64,000 bases of DNA from Enterocloster asparagiformis (GTDB taxonomy: Bacteria; Bacillota; Clostridia; Lachnospirales; Lachnospiraceae), in assembly GCA_018380885.1 (NCBI GenBank), contig JAGZSY010000003.1, positions 259,814 to 323,813 on the forward strand, written 5' to 3'. Shown one piece after another: positions 7,053-15,652 of the stretch. The position numbers were made by a program, and so were the translations under genes. How positions within the stretch are numbered: the stretch's first letter is position 1; every line of letters starts with the position of its first letter. The notes under the pieces are model-generated. The model searched no databases, had not been told where the DNA came from, and saw only the letters and a program-made list of their open reading frames with translations.

Positions 7053-9530
7053 ATGAGAGGATGTGAGGACGTGAAACATAAAGAAAACCAGACTCCCTAT
7101 ATGGAGTTACAGGGGGTGGACCGCTTCTTCGGTATCACCAAGGCGCTCCAGAAGGTGGATCTGCAGATTTACTCCGGCGAGGTGATCGGCCTTGTGGGGC
7201 CCAACGGAGCCGGCAAGTCCACCATGATGAAGATTATCACCGGCGTGCTGCCGCCCACGGCGGGCACCATTTTGCTGGAGGGCCAGGCCAGGGAGAAATA
7301 CTCCACCAGGGACTCCAAGGAGGCGGGCATCGCCTGCGCGTACCAGGATTTGTCCCTCTGTACCAACTTGAGCGTGTACGAGAACTTCGCCATGCTGAAC
7401 GTGGAGCACAGCCTGATCAGCAAGCCGGGCTGGCGCAGGCAGGCCCAGGCCGAGGCCAAGGAATTGCTGGAGCGGTATTTCCCGGGAAATAACATCGACG
7501 TTCAGAAGGCGGTGGAGAAGCTGTCCCTGGCGGAACGGCAGATCGTCGAGATATGCAAGACGCTGATGACGGACAACCTGAAGGTCCTGATTCTGGATGA
7601 ACCCACCTCCGCGCTGTCTACCGACAAGGCGGGCCAGCTTCACCAGGTGGTGAAGGAGCTCAGCGACAAGGGCGTGGCCGTGATCTACATCTCCCATAAG
7701 CTGGATGAGATCAAGCTGGTTTCCGACCGCATTCTGCTGCTGCGCAACGGCCAGAACGCAGGCGCCTGCGATCCCGACGAGATCACCACCCAGGAGCTGA
7801 TCGGCATGATGGGCGGCGAGATGACCAAGCGGGAGCGGGGAGCCTCCGCGGCCGGGGAGGGCGCGGATGAAAAACGCCTGGTGGATGTGGAGAACCTGAC
7901 CAATAGCCAGCTCCAGGACATCTGCATGCACGTCAAGGGCGGCGAGATCGTGGGCATCTCCGGCCTGGTGGGCTCCGGCCAGACCGAGCTGTTAAACGCC
8001 ATTTTCTCCGCCCGCAAGCACCAGGGCAGCCGGAACAAAAACGGCGTGCTCATCGGCGGCACCGTGGCTTATGTCAGCGGCGACCGGGCCAAGGAGGGCG
8101 TGTTCCAGCTCTGGGACATTTTCGACAATATCCTGATCGCCAACTTAGACCAGGTAAAGTCCGGGGCTCTGCTGGACCAGAAGAAGTCCGAGGGCCTGGC
8201 CCAGCACTGGTACGACAAGCTGAAGTTCCGGGCCGAGGGCATCCACAGCCCTATCATGTCCCTGTCCGGCGGCAACCAGCAGAAGGCGCTGATCGCCCGG
8301 GGAATCGCCTCCGGCGCGGATGTGATCATCTTAAACGATCCCACCGCCGGCGTTGACATCGAGACAAAGCAGGAGATTTACAATCTGCTGGAGGAGGCCA
8401 AGAACGAGGGCCGGGGAATTATCATGTACAGCACCGAGGACTCGGAGATTGAGATTTGCGACCGCGCCTACATCATGCATGAGGGCGCCATCACCGAGGA
8501 GCTGGTGGGCGAAAATATCACGGTTCCCAACATCGTCAAGGCGTCCTTCAAGGATGTGGCGAAAAAGCAGGCGAAGGAGGAGAAGCAGCGCGGAAAGCTG
8601 GCCGCTGTGGGCAGCTCACGGATTCTGCTTCCCGTGCTCACCATGGTATTCATGATTCTGGCCAACGCCTACATGAACCCCAACATCCTGTCCTATTTCG
8701 GCATGCGCACCCTGATCGGCTCCGCGGTCCCGCTGGTATTCGCGGCGCTGGGACAGATGTTTATCGTGGTTTCCGGCGACATCGACATGGGCAACGGCTA
8801 CTCCATCGGCCTGGTAAACGTGCTGATCGCCGTGATCCTGACGGCCAACCCGCTGGTGGGCGTGATCAGCCTGCTGCTGTTTATCGCGGCTTACGTGCTG
8901 ATGGGCGCGCTGATCCATGTGCGCAACATCCCGGCCATCGTGGTGACCCTGGGCGCGCAGTTTATCTGGCTTGGCATCGCGCTGGTGCTCTGTCCCACGC
9001 CCGGCGGCTCCTGCCCGGACTGGCTGATCGGCTTTTACAAATATAAGCTGCCGGTAATCCCCATGCCAGTGCTGATCGCGGCTGTGGCGGCGGCAATTTC
9101 CTGGTACATCCTCTACCGCGCCAAATACGGTATGATTTTGCGGGGGATCGGCAACAACCCCACCGCTATCGAGCGCTCCGGCTGGTCCTATCTGGCGGCC
9201 AAGATGACCAACTACGGGCTGTCCGCCGTGATGGTGATCCTGTCCGGCATGACCTTTACGGCCGTTTGCCTGGGCGCTGATGCCAACAGCGCAGCGTCCT
9301 ACTGTATGCTGAGCATCGCCACCGTGATTTTGGGCGGCTGCGAGATGAGCGGCGGCGTGGTGGAACCGGTTGGCGTGGTTGTGGGCGGAATCGCGATGTC
9401 CTTTATCACCGCGCTTCTCACCTCCATGAAGGTGGATTCCAACTTCCAGACCGCAGTGACAGGCGTTATCTTAATTCTGGTCCTGGCAATCAAGCTGATT
9501 ACCCATAAGAAGGAGGCAGCAGGCAAATGA
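7053..9530 (+). CDS. Fused sugar ABC ATPase (tandem) and permease
   Basis: An 825-residue single-chain fusion. Residues 17-260 form an RbsA-type ATPase domain (Walker A GPNGAGKST at 49-57, signature LSLAERQ at 157-163, Walker B LILDEPTSAL). Residues 275-500 form a second ATPase domain (degenerate Walker A GLVGSGQTE at 304-312, signature SLSGGNQQK at 403-411). In the second domain the Walker B catalytic Glu is replaced (LNDPT). Residues 522-825 are an RbsC-type membrane permease with roughly eight to ten hydrophobic segments. RbsA and RbsC are normally separate proteins. A GTG start at 7071 is equally possible, since GAGAGG lies 10 bases before it and none stands before 7053. It overlaps the next gene by four bases. 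Confidence 0.9.
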   Translation: MRGCEDVKHKENQTPYMELQGVDRFFGITKALQKVDLQIYSGEVIGLVGPNGAGKSTMMKIITGVLPPTAGTILLEGQAREKYSTRDSKEAGIACAYQDLSLCTNLSVYENFAMLNVEHSLISKPGWRRQAQAEAKELLERYFPGNNIDVQKAVEKLSLAERQIVEICKTLMTDNLKVLILDEPTSALSTDKAGQLHQVVKELSDKGVAVIYISHKLDEIKLVSDRILLLRNGQNAGACDPDEITTQELIGMMGGEMTKRERGASAAGEGADEKRLVDVENLTNSQLQDICMHVKGGEIVGISGLVGSGQTELLNAIFSARKHQGSRNKNGVLIGGTVAYVSGDRAKEGVFQLWDIFDNILIANLDQVKSGALLDQKKSEGLAQHWYDKLKFRAEGIHSPIMSLSGGNQQKALIARGIASGADVIILNDPTAGVDIETKQEIYNLLEEAKNEGRGIIMYSTEDSEIEICDRAYIMHEGAITEELVGENITVPNIVKASFKDVAKKQAKEEKQRGKLAAVGSSRILLPVLTMVFMILANAYMNPNILSYFGMRTLIGSAVPLVFAALGQMFIVVSGDIDMGNGYSIGLVNVLIAVILTANPLVGVISLLLFIAAYVLMGALIHVRNIPAIVVTLGAQFIWLGIALVLCPTPGGSCPDWLIGFYKYKLPVIPMPVLIAAVAAAISWYILYRAKYGMILRGIGNNPTAIERSGWSYLAAKMTNYGLSAVMVILSGMTFTAVCLGADANSAASYCMLSIATVILGGCEMSGGVVEPVGVVVGGIAMSFITALLTSMKVDSNFQTAVTGVILILVLAIKLITHKKEAAGK

Positions 9531-10459
9531 AGAAATTTGTAGAAAAGTATACCTTTATATGGCCGCTTCTGGGCTCTTTGATCCTGTGGGCGCTGATCGG
9601 CGCGGTTTCAGGCCGGTTTACGGCAAATCAGCTGTTTTCCTGCGCCAGACTGGCCTCCTTTGCCCTTTTGCTGGCCCTGGGCCAGATGGTGGTGGTCACC
9701 AGTGGCGAGGGAGCCATCGACCTGTCCCAGGTCTATATTCTGACTCTCTGCGCCTATATGTCCTGCAACCTGATGAACGTCAATCCGGTGCTGGGCTTTG
9801 TGGCGGCCATAGCGGTGGGAGCGGTCTGCGGCTTTGTCAACGGCTGCATCAACATTTATCTCAAGGTGCCGGCTATGATTACCACGCTGGCTACCGGCTA
9901 CATTATATTTACCATTATCCTCATCGGCGCGCCTCACATGACCACGCTGCCCTACGCGGGTCTGGTGTCGTTTATCAACATGAACTTCGGCGGATTTTCC
10001 ATGCTGACCGTGATCTGCATCGCAGTGGCGGCGGTACTGGCCGTGCTGCTGTACAAGACCAAATACGGCAAGCAGCTCCACGCGGTGGGCCAGAAGCGCC
10101 TGGCGGCCCGGTATTCCGGGATCGCGGTGGGGCGCGTGGTGATCACGGCCTTCACCCTGGGCGGAGCGCTCTGCGGCCTGGCCGGAGTTCTGTGCGGAGC
10201 CTTTATCGGCGGCGCATTCCAGGATATGGGCTCCACCTACTTCCTGCCCTCCATCGCGGCGGCGTTTGTAGGCGGGACGGCGGCTGCCGGCGGCCGTTCC
10301 AACGTGCTGGGCGTGTGCCTGGGCGCGCTGATGATGTCCTTTATGACCACATTCTTAAATGCGGCCAGTTTATCACCGGGTATGCAGAGGCTGATCCAGG
10401 GCGCGTTCCTGGTATTGATCCTGGTGGCCTCGGTCTCCAACGCAGTAAAAAAGAAATGA
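9527..10459 (+). CDS. ABC sugar permease (RbsC-like)
   Basis: A 310-residue integral membrane protein of the ribose/galactose-type permease family (BPD_transp_2). It has many hydrophobic segments and the family's typical GEGAIDLSQVYILTL and AAAFVGGTAAAGGRSN motifs. The ATG overlaps the stop of the fused ATPase-permease (ATGA), indicating translational coupling. Together with the permease half of the fusion it would make a heterodimeric membrane channel served by the tandem ATPase. Confidence 0.92.
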   Translation: MKKFVEKYTFIWPLLGSLILWALIGAVSGRFTANQLFSCARLASFALLLALGQMVVVTSGEGAIDLSQVYILTLCAYMSCNLMNVNPVLGFVAAIAVGAVCGFVNGCINIYLKVPAMITTLATGYIIFTIILIGAPHMTTLPYAGLVSFINMNFGGFSMLTVICIAVAAVLAVLLYKTKYGKQLHAVGQKRLAARYSGIAVGRVVITAFTLGGALCGLAGVLCGAFIGGAFQDMGSTYFLPSIAAAFVGGTAAAGGRSNVLGVCLGALMMSFMTTFLNAASLSPGMQRLIQGAFLVLILVASVSNAVKKK

Positions 10460-10554
10460 CATAGCCGCCCGCCGCATCCGCGCAGTCCGCAGAGCCGGGC
10501 AATGGGCCGCTATAAAGCAAGCATGACAGAATGGTTAGGAAGGAAGGCATTGCA

Positions 10555-11574
10555 ATGAAAGCAATTCAAATTGAAAAACCGGAAGTATTAAAGATTATTG
10601 ATATGGAAAAGCCTGTGATCACGGAGCAGGACAATGTGCTGGTGAAGATGACGGCCGCGGGAATCTGCGGCTCCGACGTGGGGATTTACCACGGCACCAA
10701 CGCCGCGGCCACCTATCCCAGAGTGATCGGCCACGAGATGGTGGGCGTGATCGAGCAGGTGGGCCCGGGCGTCACCCGGGTAAAGCCTGGGGACCGGGTG
10801 ATCGTGGACCAGGTGAAGAGCTGCGGTCACTGCTACGCCTGCCGCAAGGGCCGGGGGAACGTTTGCGGCAGCCTGGAGGTGAGGGGCGTACATATTGACG
10901 GAGGCTACCGCGAGTACATGGCTGTGCCGGAGGATGCCTGCTACCTTCTGCCGGAGGGCCTCTCCGACGTGGAGGCGGTCATGATCGAGCCCACCACCAT
11001 CGCCATTCAGAGCTGCGCGAGAGCGGAGCTCTGCCAGGAGGATACGCTGCTGATCTACGGCTGCGGCGCGCTGGGAAGCTCCATTTTAAAGATTGCCAGG
11101 CTCAGCGGCGCCACCATCATTGTCACGGACGTGGTGGAGGAGAAGCTGCAGGAGGCGAAGAAGAACGGAGCCCACTACACCATCAACTCCACGAAGGAGG
11201 ATTTGGAGCAGCGGGTACGGGAGCTGACCGACGGCTACGGCGTGACTGTTTCCATTGACGCGGCCTGCCTCAAAACCTCCCTGCTGACACTGCTCAAGGT
11301 GACGGGAAATGCAGGGCGCGTGATCACCATGGGCTTCTCGGTGGCCCCCACCGAGGTGAACCAGTTCCTGATCACCTCCAAGGAGCTGGATGTGCGCGGC
11401 TCCAGGCTGCAGAACAAGAAGTTCGGCGAGGCCATCGAGCTGATCCGTGAGGGCAAGCTGGACTTAAAGGGGACCATCTCCCACACCTATCCGTACCTGG
11501 AAGCCCAGAAGGCCTTTGACTTTGTGGACACCAAGGACCCCTCCATCCGCAAGATCGTGCTGACATTCGACTGA
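10555..11574 (+). CDS. Zinc-dependent alcohol dehydrogenase, possible L-gulonate 5-dehydrogenase
   Basis: A 339-residue medium-chain dehydrogenase. Catalytic zinc ligands lie in GICGSD and GHEMVG; the structural zinc is held by four Cys in [16 protein letters not shown]; the NAD-binding fold starts YGCGALGSS. Length and context resemble B. subtilis YjmD, which is also encoded with uxuA. The likely substrate is an aldonate such as L-gulonate oxidised to fructuronate, which UxuB and UxuA would then convert to KDG; this is inference. AGGAAGG 7 bases upstream selects the start at 10555 over an in-frame ATG at 10531. Last gene of the operon. Confidence 0.88.
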   Translation: MKAIQIEKPEVLKIIDMEKPVITEQDNVLVKMTAAGICGSDVGIYHGTNAAATYPRVIGHEMVGVIEQVGPGVTRVKPGDRVIVDQVKSCGHCYACRKGRGNVCGSLEVRGVHIDGGYREYMAVPEDACYLLPEGLSDVEAVMIEPTTIAIQSCARAELCQEDTLLIYGCGALGSSILKIARLSGATIIVTDVVEEKLQEAKKNGAHYTINSTKEDLEQRVRELTDGYGVTVSIDAACLKTSLLTLLKVTGNAGRVITMGFSVAPTEVNQFLITSKELDVRGSRLQNKKFGEAIELIREGKLDLKGTISHTYPYLEAQKAFDFVDTKDPSIRKIVLTFD

Positions 11575-11590
11575 CTTGAGAATGAACCAT

Positions 11591-11636
11591 AAAAATACAT
11601 CCCGGCAGGTCCGTAAACCAGCCGGGATGTATTTTT
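11591..11636. terminator. Bidirectional terminator
   Basis: A perfect 16-base stem (11591-11606 with 11621-11636) begins with A5 and ends with T5, between two convergent genes. It serves both strands. Confidence 0.92.
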
Positions 11637-11643
11637 GACTGCA

Positions 11644-12387
11644 TTAAATTTTCTGGAGATCCTGGAGCGCCTTGTCCGCGATGATCACCTCGTAGTGCTC
11701 TCTGAAGTAGGCCTCGCTGGCGTACTCGTTGGACAGCTTCATGGCGTATTCCGCCAGGATATTGCAGCTCCTGGAAAATTCCAGGTCGCCGCCGCCCTTG
11801 CGCTTCATGACCAGGTAATACTGGCGCGTGCCGGGCTTCTTAAAGAGGGTGTTGGGGCCGGAATAGAGTCCGCCGACCGCCCGGGCCGCCTCGCAGATCC
11901 GGTCCAGATTCTCGAAGCGGAAAATCCTGATGGCGTCGGCGCTGCGGCCGTCCGCGGAAGCCTTGCCGCCGGTCTCGCCGTCCTGCAGGCTCCTGGCCGG
12001 AGACGACCCGGCGGTGGTTTCTGTATAGTCCATATCCCCGGCGCCTTCCAGCAGCTGGCCTGCCAGCTGGGAGAGCAGGGATTCTGTATCCTCGTCGGAG
12101 GGCGGTGAGAACTTGGCAAAGCGGGTATCCAGTTCCTCGGGATCCTCAATCTTGGTGATAACCAGCATGATACTCTCGCCGGACAAGGGGATCGCCTCCA
12201 CCATGAGCGGGATGTCGTCGGCTTCAAATCCGACTTCGTTGGAGGCCTTCTGGATCATCTCCCGGAACAGCTTCCGGGCTTTCTCCGTTCCGTAGGCCAG
12301 TTCTACCAGATTCAAATTCCGCACGCTTAAATCAAAGCTCGTGAGGGTGCAGCGGATCTGATTCTCATTTATTCGTTCTATCTTCAA
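11644..12387 (-). CDS. mecA: Adaptor protein MecA
   Basis: A 247-residue MecA-family adaptor that delivers substrates to the ClpC protease. The N-terminal domain starts MKIERINENQIRCTLTSFDL, typical of the family. An acidic linker around residues 80-140 (DEDTESLLSQLAG and a Ser/Asp-rich stretch) joins a C-terminal domain beginning IRIFRFENLDRICEAARAV. The start codon is TTG; AGGAAGTGAT lies 5 bases ahead of it and there is no better ATG. It is monocistronic with its own promoter. Which proteins it targets here cannot be told from the sequence. Confidence 0.9.
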   Translation of the reverse strand: MKIERINENQIRCTLTSFDLSVRNLNLVELAYGTEKARKLFREMIQKASNEVGFEADDIPLMVEAIPLSGESIMLVITKIEDPEELDTRFAKFSPPSDEDTESLLSQLAGQLLEGAGDMDYTETTAGSSPARSLQDGETGGKASADGRSADAIRIFRFENLDRICEAARAVGGLYSGPNTLFKKPGTRQYYLVMKRKGGGDLEFSRSCNILAEYAMKLSNEYASEAYFREHYEVIIADKALQDLQKI

Positions 12388-12460
12388 TCGGGATCACTTC
12401 CTGTTCTGTATCAATCTCGGGTGCCATAGGCACAGTCATTAGTTAGACTCCCACACTTTA

Positions 12461-12490
12461 AATATACTACAGAACAGGGGGAAATATCAA
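12461..12490 (-). promoter_or_regulatory. mecA promoter
   Basis: On the minus strand, TTGATA (12485-12490) and TATATT (12461-12466) are separated by 18 bases, about 75 bases upstream of the TTG start. Confidence 0.5.
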
Positions 12491-12701
12491 TTAAAATATT
12501 TGAATTTAATGAAATTTTAAGGGAAACTGCCGCCCTTTGCCGCCGGTTGAAGGGCGTGGGTTCAAAGGGCTGCGCGCTTCGCAGGGCGCGCAAGCGGCAA
12601 AAGAGGCTGCCATGGATATCGGCGGTAAATTCTGACAGCCGCGGGGTTCAGGTAAAAACAGGAATTAAAATAAAAAAATGCCGGAAGGTTACAGCAACAT
12701 A

Positions 12702-12730
12702 TTGACATTATGTAGATTAAATGCTACTAT
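12702..12730 (+). promoter_or_regulatory. Kinase-operon promoter
   Basis: TTGACA at 12702-12707 and TACTAT at 12725-12730 have a 17-base spacer, 36 bases before the GTG start of the kinase. Confidence 0.55.
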
Positions 12731-12765
12731 AACCAAACAAGAGATGGTATTGACACAGAGGAGGG

Positions 12766-14277
12766 GTGACGGCGGACACCGTTCTGTTTGGCAAATACCG
12801 TCTGGATCGTGTAATCGGGAAGGGCCGGACAGGGACCGTATGGTTGGCAGTCCATCTGGGCCTGGAAGAATACCGGGCTATCAAGCAGGTTTCCAAAGCG
12901 GCCGTGGAGTATGAAGCGTTCCGCAGGGAAGCCCTGATCCTGAAGAGCCTGCGGCATCCTGCCATTCCGATCGTCTACGATCTGGAAGAAGATCAAAATT
13001 TCTTATACCTCATTCAAGAGTATATAAAAGGAGAATCTTTGTATGCCCTGATTCAAAATCGGGGTGTCATGAGAGAGGCGGAGGCAGTCCACTATGGAGT
13101 GCAGATATGCGCCTTAGTAAAGTTCCTGCATTTCGCAGGAGAAAAACCCATTTTATTCCTGGATTTACAACCTAAAAACCTGATAATATGCGGCGGCGTC
13201 GTGAAAATCATCGATTTCGGACAAGCGGCCTTTTCCGGGCACTGCGCGGATCAGTCTGCGCGCTACGGGACGGTCGGCTGCGCTGCGCCTGAACAGTATA
13301 CTTCTGACCAGATTCTGGATACCAGGACGGATGTCTATGCCATTGGTGCTGTCCTCTCCTACATGGTGAGCGGAAAACCCGGGATGGCGCAGGGCGTGGA
13401 GAGCGGTGTGTCCGACGGCCTCAGAGCAATTATCAGGAGATGTATGGAAACGGACCGGGAAAAACGTTTCCGCTCGGCCGGAGAGCTGCAGCGGCGGCTG
13501 GAGGGACTTCCCGCAGCCGGGCAATATCGTCAGAACCGCACGGAAAAAACAATACCATCTCTTGCAATCGCTGTTGTGGGAAGCCGGGAGGGAACCGGCG
13601 CTACCCATACGGCGCTCGCCCTGTGCGGATATTTGAAACGTGCCGGATTCCGGGCTGTCTATGAGGAGCGCAATGTCACAGGGCACATCCGGCGCCTGGC
13701 GGAGCATTACGGCAGCAGAGCGGACGATCAGGGCTTCTTTCGCATCCGCGGACTTAAGCTGAAGCCCTGGTACGGCGGCGCGGTGAGCCTGGAGGAACCG
13801 GGGGCCGGGATTGTGGTCCGGGACTACGGAACCGACTGGCAGGCGCTGTGCGCCGGCGCGCAGGCGGAGCCTGTGGCCGTGATTATGGTGGCCGGCGCCA
13901 GCCTGTGGGAGCGGGAGGACTGTCTGAGAATGCTTGAGGCGCTGCGCCCCCTCTGGGACGCGGGGCGCTTTGAGTCGGCGGCCCTCATTGTGCGCAATCC
14001 CGTGGGGGCGCGGTATTTTCGGCGCGGCCCGGGCGGCCTGCCGCCGGGGACAAGGCGGTTTGCGGAGCCGGTTTTTGGCGATCCGTTTTGTCCCGGAGCG
14101 CAGGGCGGGGAATTTTTGAAGGAACTGTGGGACGCCATAGCCGGCGGGCGGACCGGAAAAAGGAGCTGGCTGAAGCGATGCCTCGTTGGAAGAAAGGCAT
14201 TTTTCGCCGCCGAAGGCAAAACCGGGGACAGTGCAGGGCCATCGGCGTCATCGGAGCCGGGCGGGGGACAGGGGTGA
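12766..14277 (+). CDS. Ser/Thr protein kinase fused to a P-loop ATPase-like domain
   Basis: A 503-residue protein. Residues 8-245 form a Hanks-type kinase: Gly-rich loop GKGRTGTV, Lys40, catalytic loop FLDLQPKN (Asp133 kept; HRD reads FLD and the usual Lys of DLKPEN is Gln), DFG at 150-152, and the APEQY segment. From about residue 265 a second domain starts AIAVVGSREGTGATHTAL, a deviant P-loop of the ParA/MinD style that matches the next gene's P-loop. There is no transmembrane or PASTA segment. The start is GTG; AGGAGG sits unusually close (1 base), but an in-frame stop at 12751 rules out an upstream start. It overlaps the next gene by 100 bases. Confidence 0.85.
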   Translation: MTADTVLFGKYRLDRVIGKGRTGTVWLAVHLGLEEYRAIKQVSKAAVEYEAFRREALILKSLRHPAIPIVYDLEEDQNFLYLIQEYIKGESLYALIQNRGVMREAEAVHYGVQICALVKFLHFAGEKPILFLDLQPKNLIICGGVVKIIDFGQAAFSGHCADQSARYGTVGCAAPEQYTSDQILDTRTDVYAIGAVLSYMVSGKPGMAQGVESGVSDGLRAIIRRCMETDREKRFRSAGELQRRLEGLPAAGQYRQNRTEKTIPSLAIAVVGSREGTGATHTALALCGYLKRAGFRAVYEERNVTGHIRRLAEHYGSRADDQGFFRIRGLKLKPWYGGAVSLEEPGAGIVVRDYGTDWQALCAGAQAEPVAVIMVAGASLWEREDCLRMLEALRPLWDAGRFESAALIVRNPVGARYFRRGPGGLPPGTRRFAEPVFGDPFCPGAQGGEFLKELWDAIAGGRTGKRSWLKRCLVGRKAFFAAEGKTGDSAGPSASSEPGGGQG

Positions 14278-14804
14278 CACACCTGTGCGTGCTGATGGCA
14301 AATTATCTGACCGGAGCCGGACAGAGAAGGACGGCGGTCATTGAGTGGAACGATCACGGAGATTTTGAGCGGATGGGGAAGATCTGCGCGAGACGGGAGA
14401 CCGTGGCCGGAGAGAAGGAAGTAAACGTGTTTAAGGCCCTGGGCGTTACGTACTTTGGCCGGGGAGACGCCCGCACCTTCGCGGGCTGTATGAATGGACC
14501 ATATGACGATATTATCGTCGATTTTGGCAGAGCGACGCCGGCGGCGCGTGCCGAGTGGCTTCGCTGTCAGGTCAGGATGACGGTGGTGTCGTTCAGCGAA
14601 TGGCAGATGGAGGAGGCATCCGGGATGATGGAACAGGGAGGGCTGACGGGCGGAAGCTGGATTTACCTGGCTGCCTTTGGCAGCGAATGGACCAGAAGAG
14701 AAGTGGAGCGGCAGTTGGGAGTCCCGGTGTTCCGGATTCCGTTTTCAGCGGATGCGTTTCGGATCGACAGAAGCCTTATGCGGTGGTTCGAGGGGATTTT
14801 GTAG
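14178..14804 (+). CDS. ParA/MinD-like P-loop protein
   Basis: A 208-residue protein with a basic N terminus (PRWKKGIFRRRRQ) and then IGVIGAGRGTGVTHLCVLMANYL, a ParA/MinD-like deviant P-loop whose Lys positions are altered (GRGTGVTH). DIIVDFGRATP looks like a Walker B strand. It resembles the C-terminal domain of the preceding kinase, so the two are probably paralogous. The start at 14178 follows AGGAG at a rather long spacing; a frame from 14088 would overlap the kinase even more. Nucleotide binding is uncertain because the usual signature Lys is missing. Role unknown; a kinase/ATPase signalling pair is likely from the arrangement. Confidence 0.7.
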   Translation: MPRWKKGIFRRRRQNRGQCRAIGVIGAGRGTGVTHLCVLMANYLTGAGQRRTAVIEWNDHGDFERMGKICARRETVAGEKEVNVFKALGVTYFGRGDARTFAGCMNGPYDDIIVDFGRATPAARAEWLRCQVRMTVVSFSEWQMEEASGMMEQGGLTGGSWIYLAAFGSEWTRREVERQLGVPVFRIPFSADAFRIDRSLMRWFEGIL

Positions 14805-14948
14805 CCGCGGTCCCGGCAAGGCGGCGGCAATGAGAATGAAAAGCGCCGGGAGTATGCGCGCTGCGGCAGCAGATGGGATAATATGTCACGATTTACCTCC
14901 GTCAGGGCGGCGCGCCGCAAACGGCGTGGTTAGGAGGATCTGTTACAG

Positions 14949-15242
14949 ATGATAAGGAATAGAGAGTATGCGGACCGGAAGGAACTGCAGAGGACATACC
15001 TGGATGGGCTGAGACGTTACAAACGCAGAGGCATTCCGATTATCATCGATGGTGAAGAGTGCCCGGAAACAGACTGGGAACGGATTTTTGAGATGAGCGA
15101 GGACGGAGGCTTTTACATGGGCGACTACGTGGGGGCCGAGCAGGGCTGCCTGCGGGAGATCCGTTTCGACAAGGTGTATCTCTGCGACCCTCCGGAGCAC
15201 GCAAAGGCTAGGGGTGGGAGCAGACGGAGACGGCAGAGCTGA
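14949..15242 (+). CDS. Small protein of unknown function
   Basis: A 97-residue, charged, soluble protein; I do not recognise a family. It has an N-terminal helix rich in Arg/Lys/Glu (NREYADRKELQRTYLDGLRRYK), then a beta-rich part (IPIIIDGEECPETDWERIFEM) and an Arg-rich tail. TAGGAGG lies about 9 bases before the ATG, which supports translation. It follows the kinase and ParA-like genes and may belong to the same unit, 144 bases downstream. The last ten residues run into very GC-rich DNA and may not be conserved. Confidence 0.6.
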   Translation: MIRNREYADRKELQRTYLDGLRRYKRRGIPIIIDGEECPETDWERIFEMSEDGGFYMGDYVGAEQGCLREIRFDKVYLCDPPEHAKARGGSRRRRQS

Positions 15243-15523
15243 GAGGACGCAGCGGGGTGAAGGGGCACGGCGCGAGGTGACGGGCGCGGGCCCAGGACAA
15301 CAGCGCGGCCACGCCCCACGGCCGGAATGGCGGGACAGGCGCGGGGACAGCGGAGAATGGCAGTCGTTAAGGCGGGGCCGTCTCAGCCTGAGCTGTCCAA
15401 AGCGCCGGGCTTTGGGCCGGGGCGGGGGGAGCGCCGTGACGGTCGGAGCGCTGAGAGGCGCGCGGCGGCACACTGTGCGGCGTCCTGCCGCGCAGCCCAT
15501 CTTGCGAATTGTAAGCAAATCGT

Positions 15524-15554
15524 TTGTGCTATTTGATGAATGTTATGATATAAT
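15524..15554 (+). promoter_or_regulatory. Extended -10 promoter of the GH18 gene
   Basis: TGATATAAT (TATAAT at 15549-15554, with an upstream TG) is a strong extended -10 element. TTGTGC at 15524-15529 is a weak -35 at 19-base spacing. Confidence 0.6.
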
Positions 15555-15568
15555 ATTCAAAGTGAGCG

Positions 15569-15605
15569 AAATGAGGCATGCGGACTGCGTTCGGGTGCCT
15601 CATTT
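15569..15605 (+). promoter_or_regulatory. Leader stem-loop upstream of the GH18 gene
   Basis: AAATGAGGCA (15569-15578) pairs perfectly with TGCCTCATTT (15596-15605) in the predicted 5' leader. No T run follows, so it is more likely an mRNA-stabilising or protein-binding structure than a terminator. Confidence 0.45.
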
Positions 15606-15652
15606 CCCAACGAAAAATAAGTTTACCATTTACAATTCGGAGGACCCGCTGC

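Larger units (their letters stand above)
12388..12765. other. Divergent intergenic region, mecA and kinase promoters
   Basis: This 378-base gap holds the promoters of the two divergent genes (listed separately) and a small GTGCC/GGCAC hairpin at about 12421-12433. The middle part (12530-12660) is GC-rich with no convincing reading frame. Confidence 0.5.
15243..15652. other. GC-rich gap followed by promoter and leader hairpin
   Basis: Positions 15243-15500 are very GC-rich and hold no supported gene on either strand; the long open frames there lack ribosome-binding sites. From about 15500 the DNA becomes AT-rich and carries an extended -10 promoter and a stem-loop leader, listed separately. 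Confidence 0.5.
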
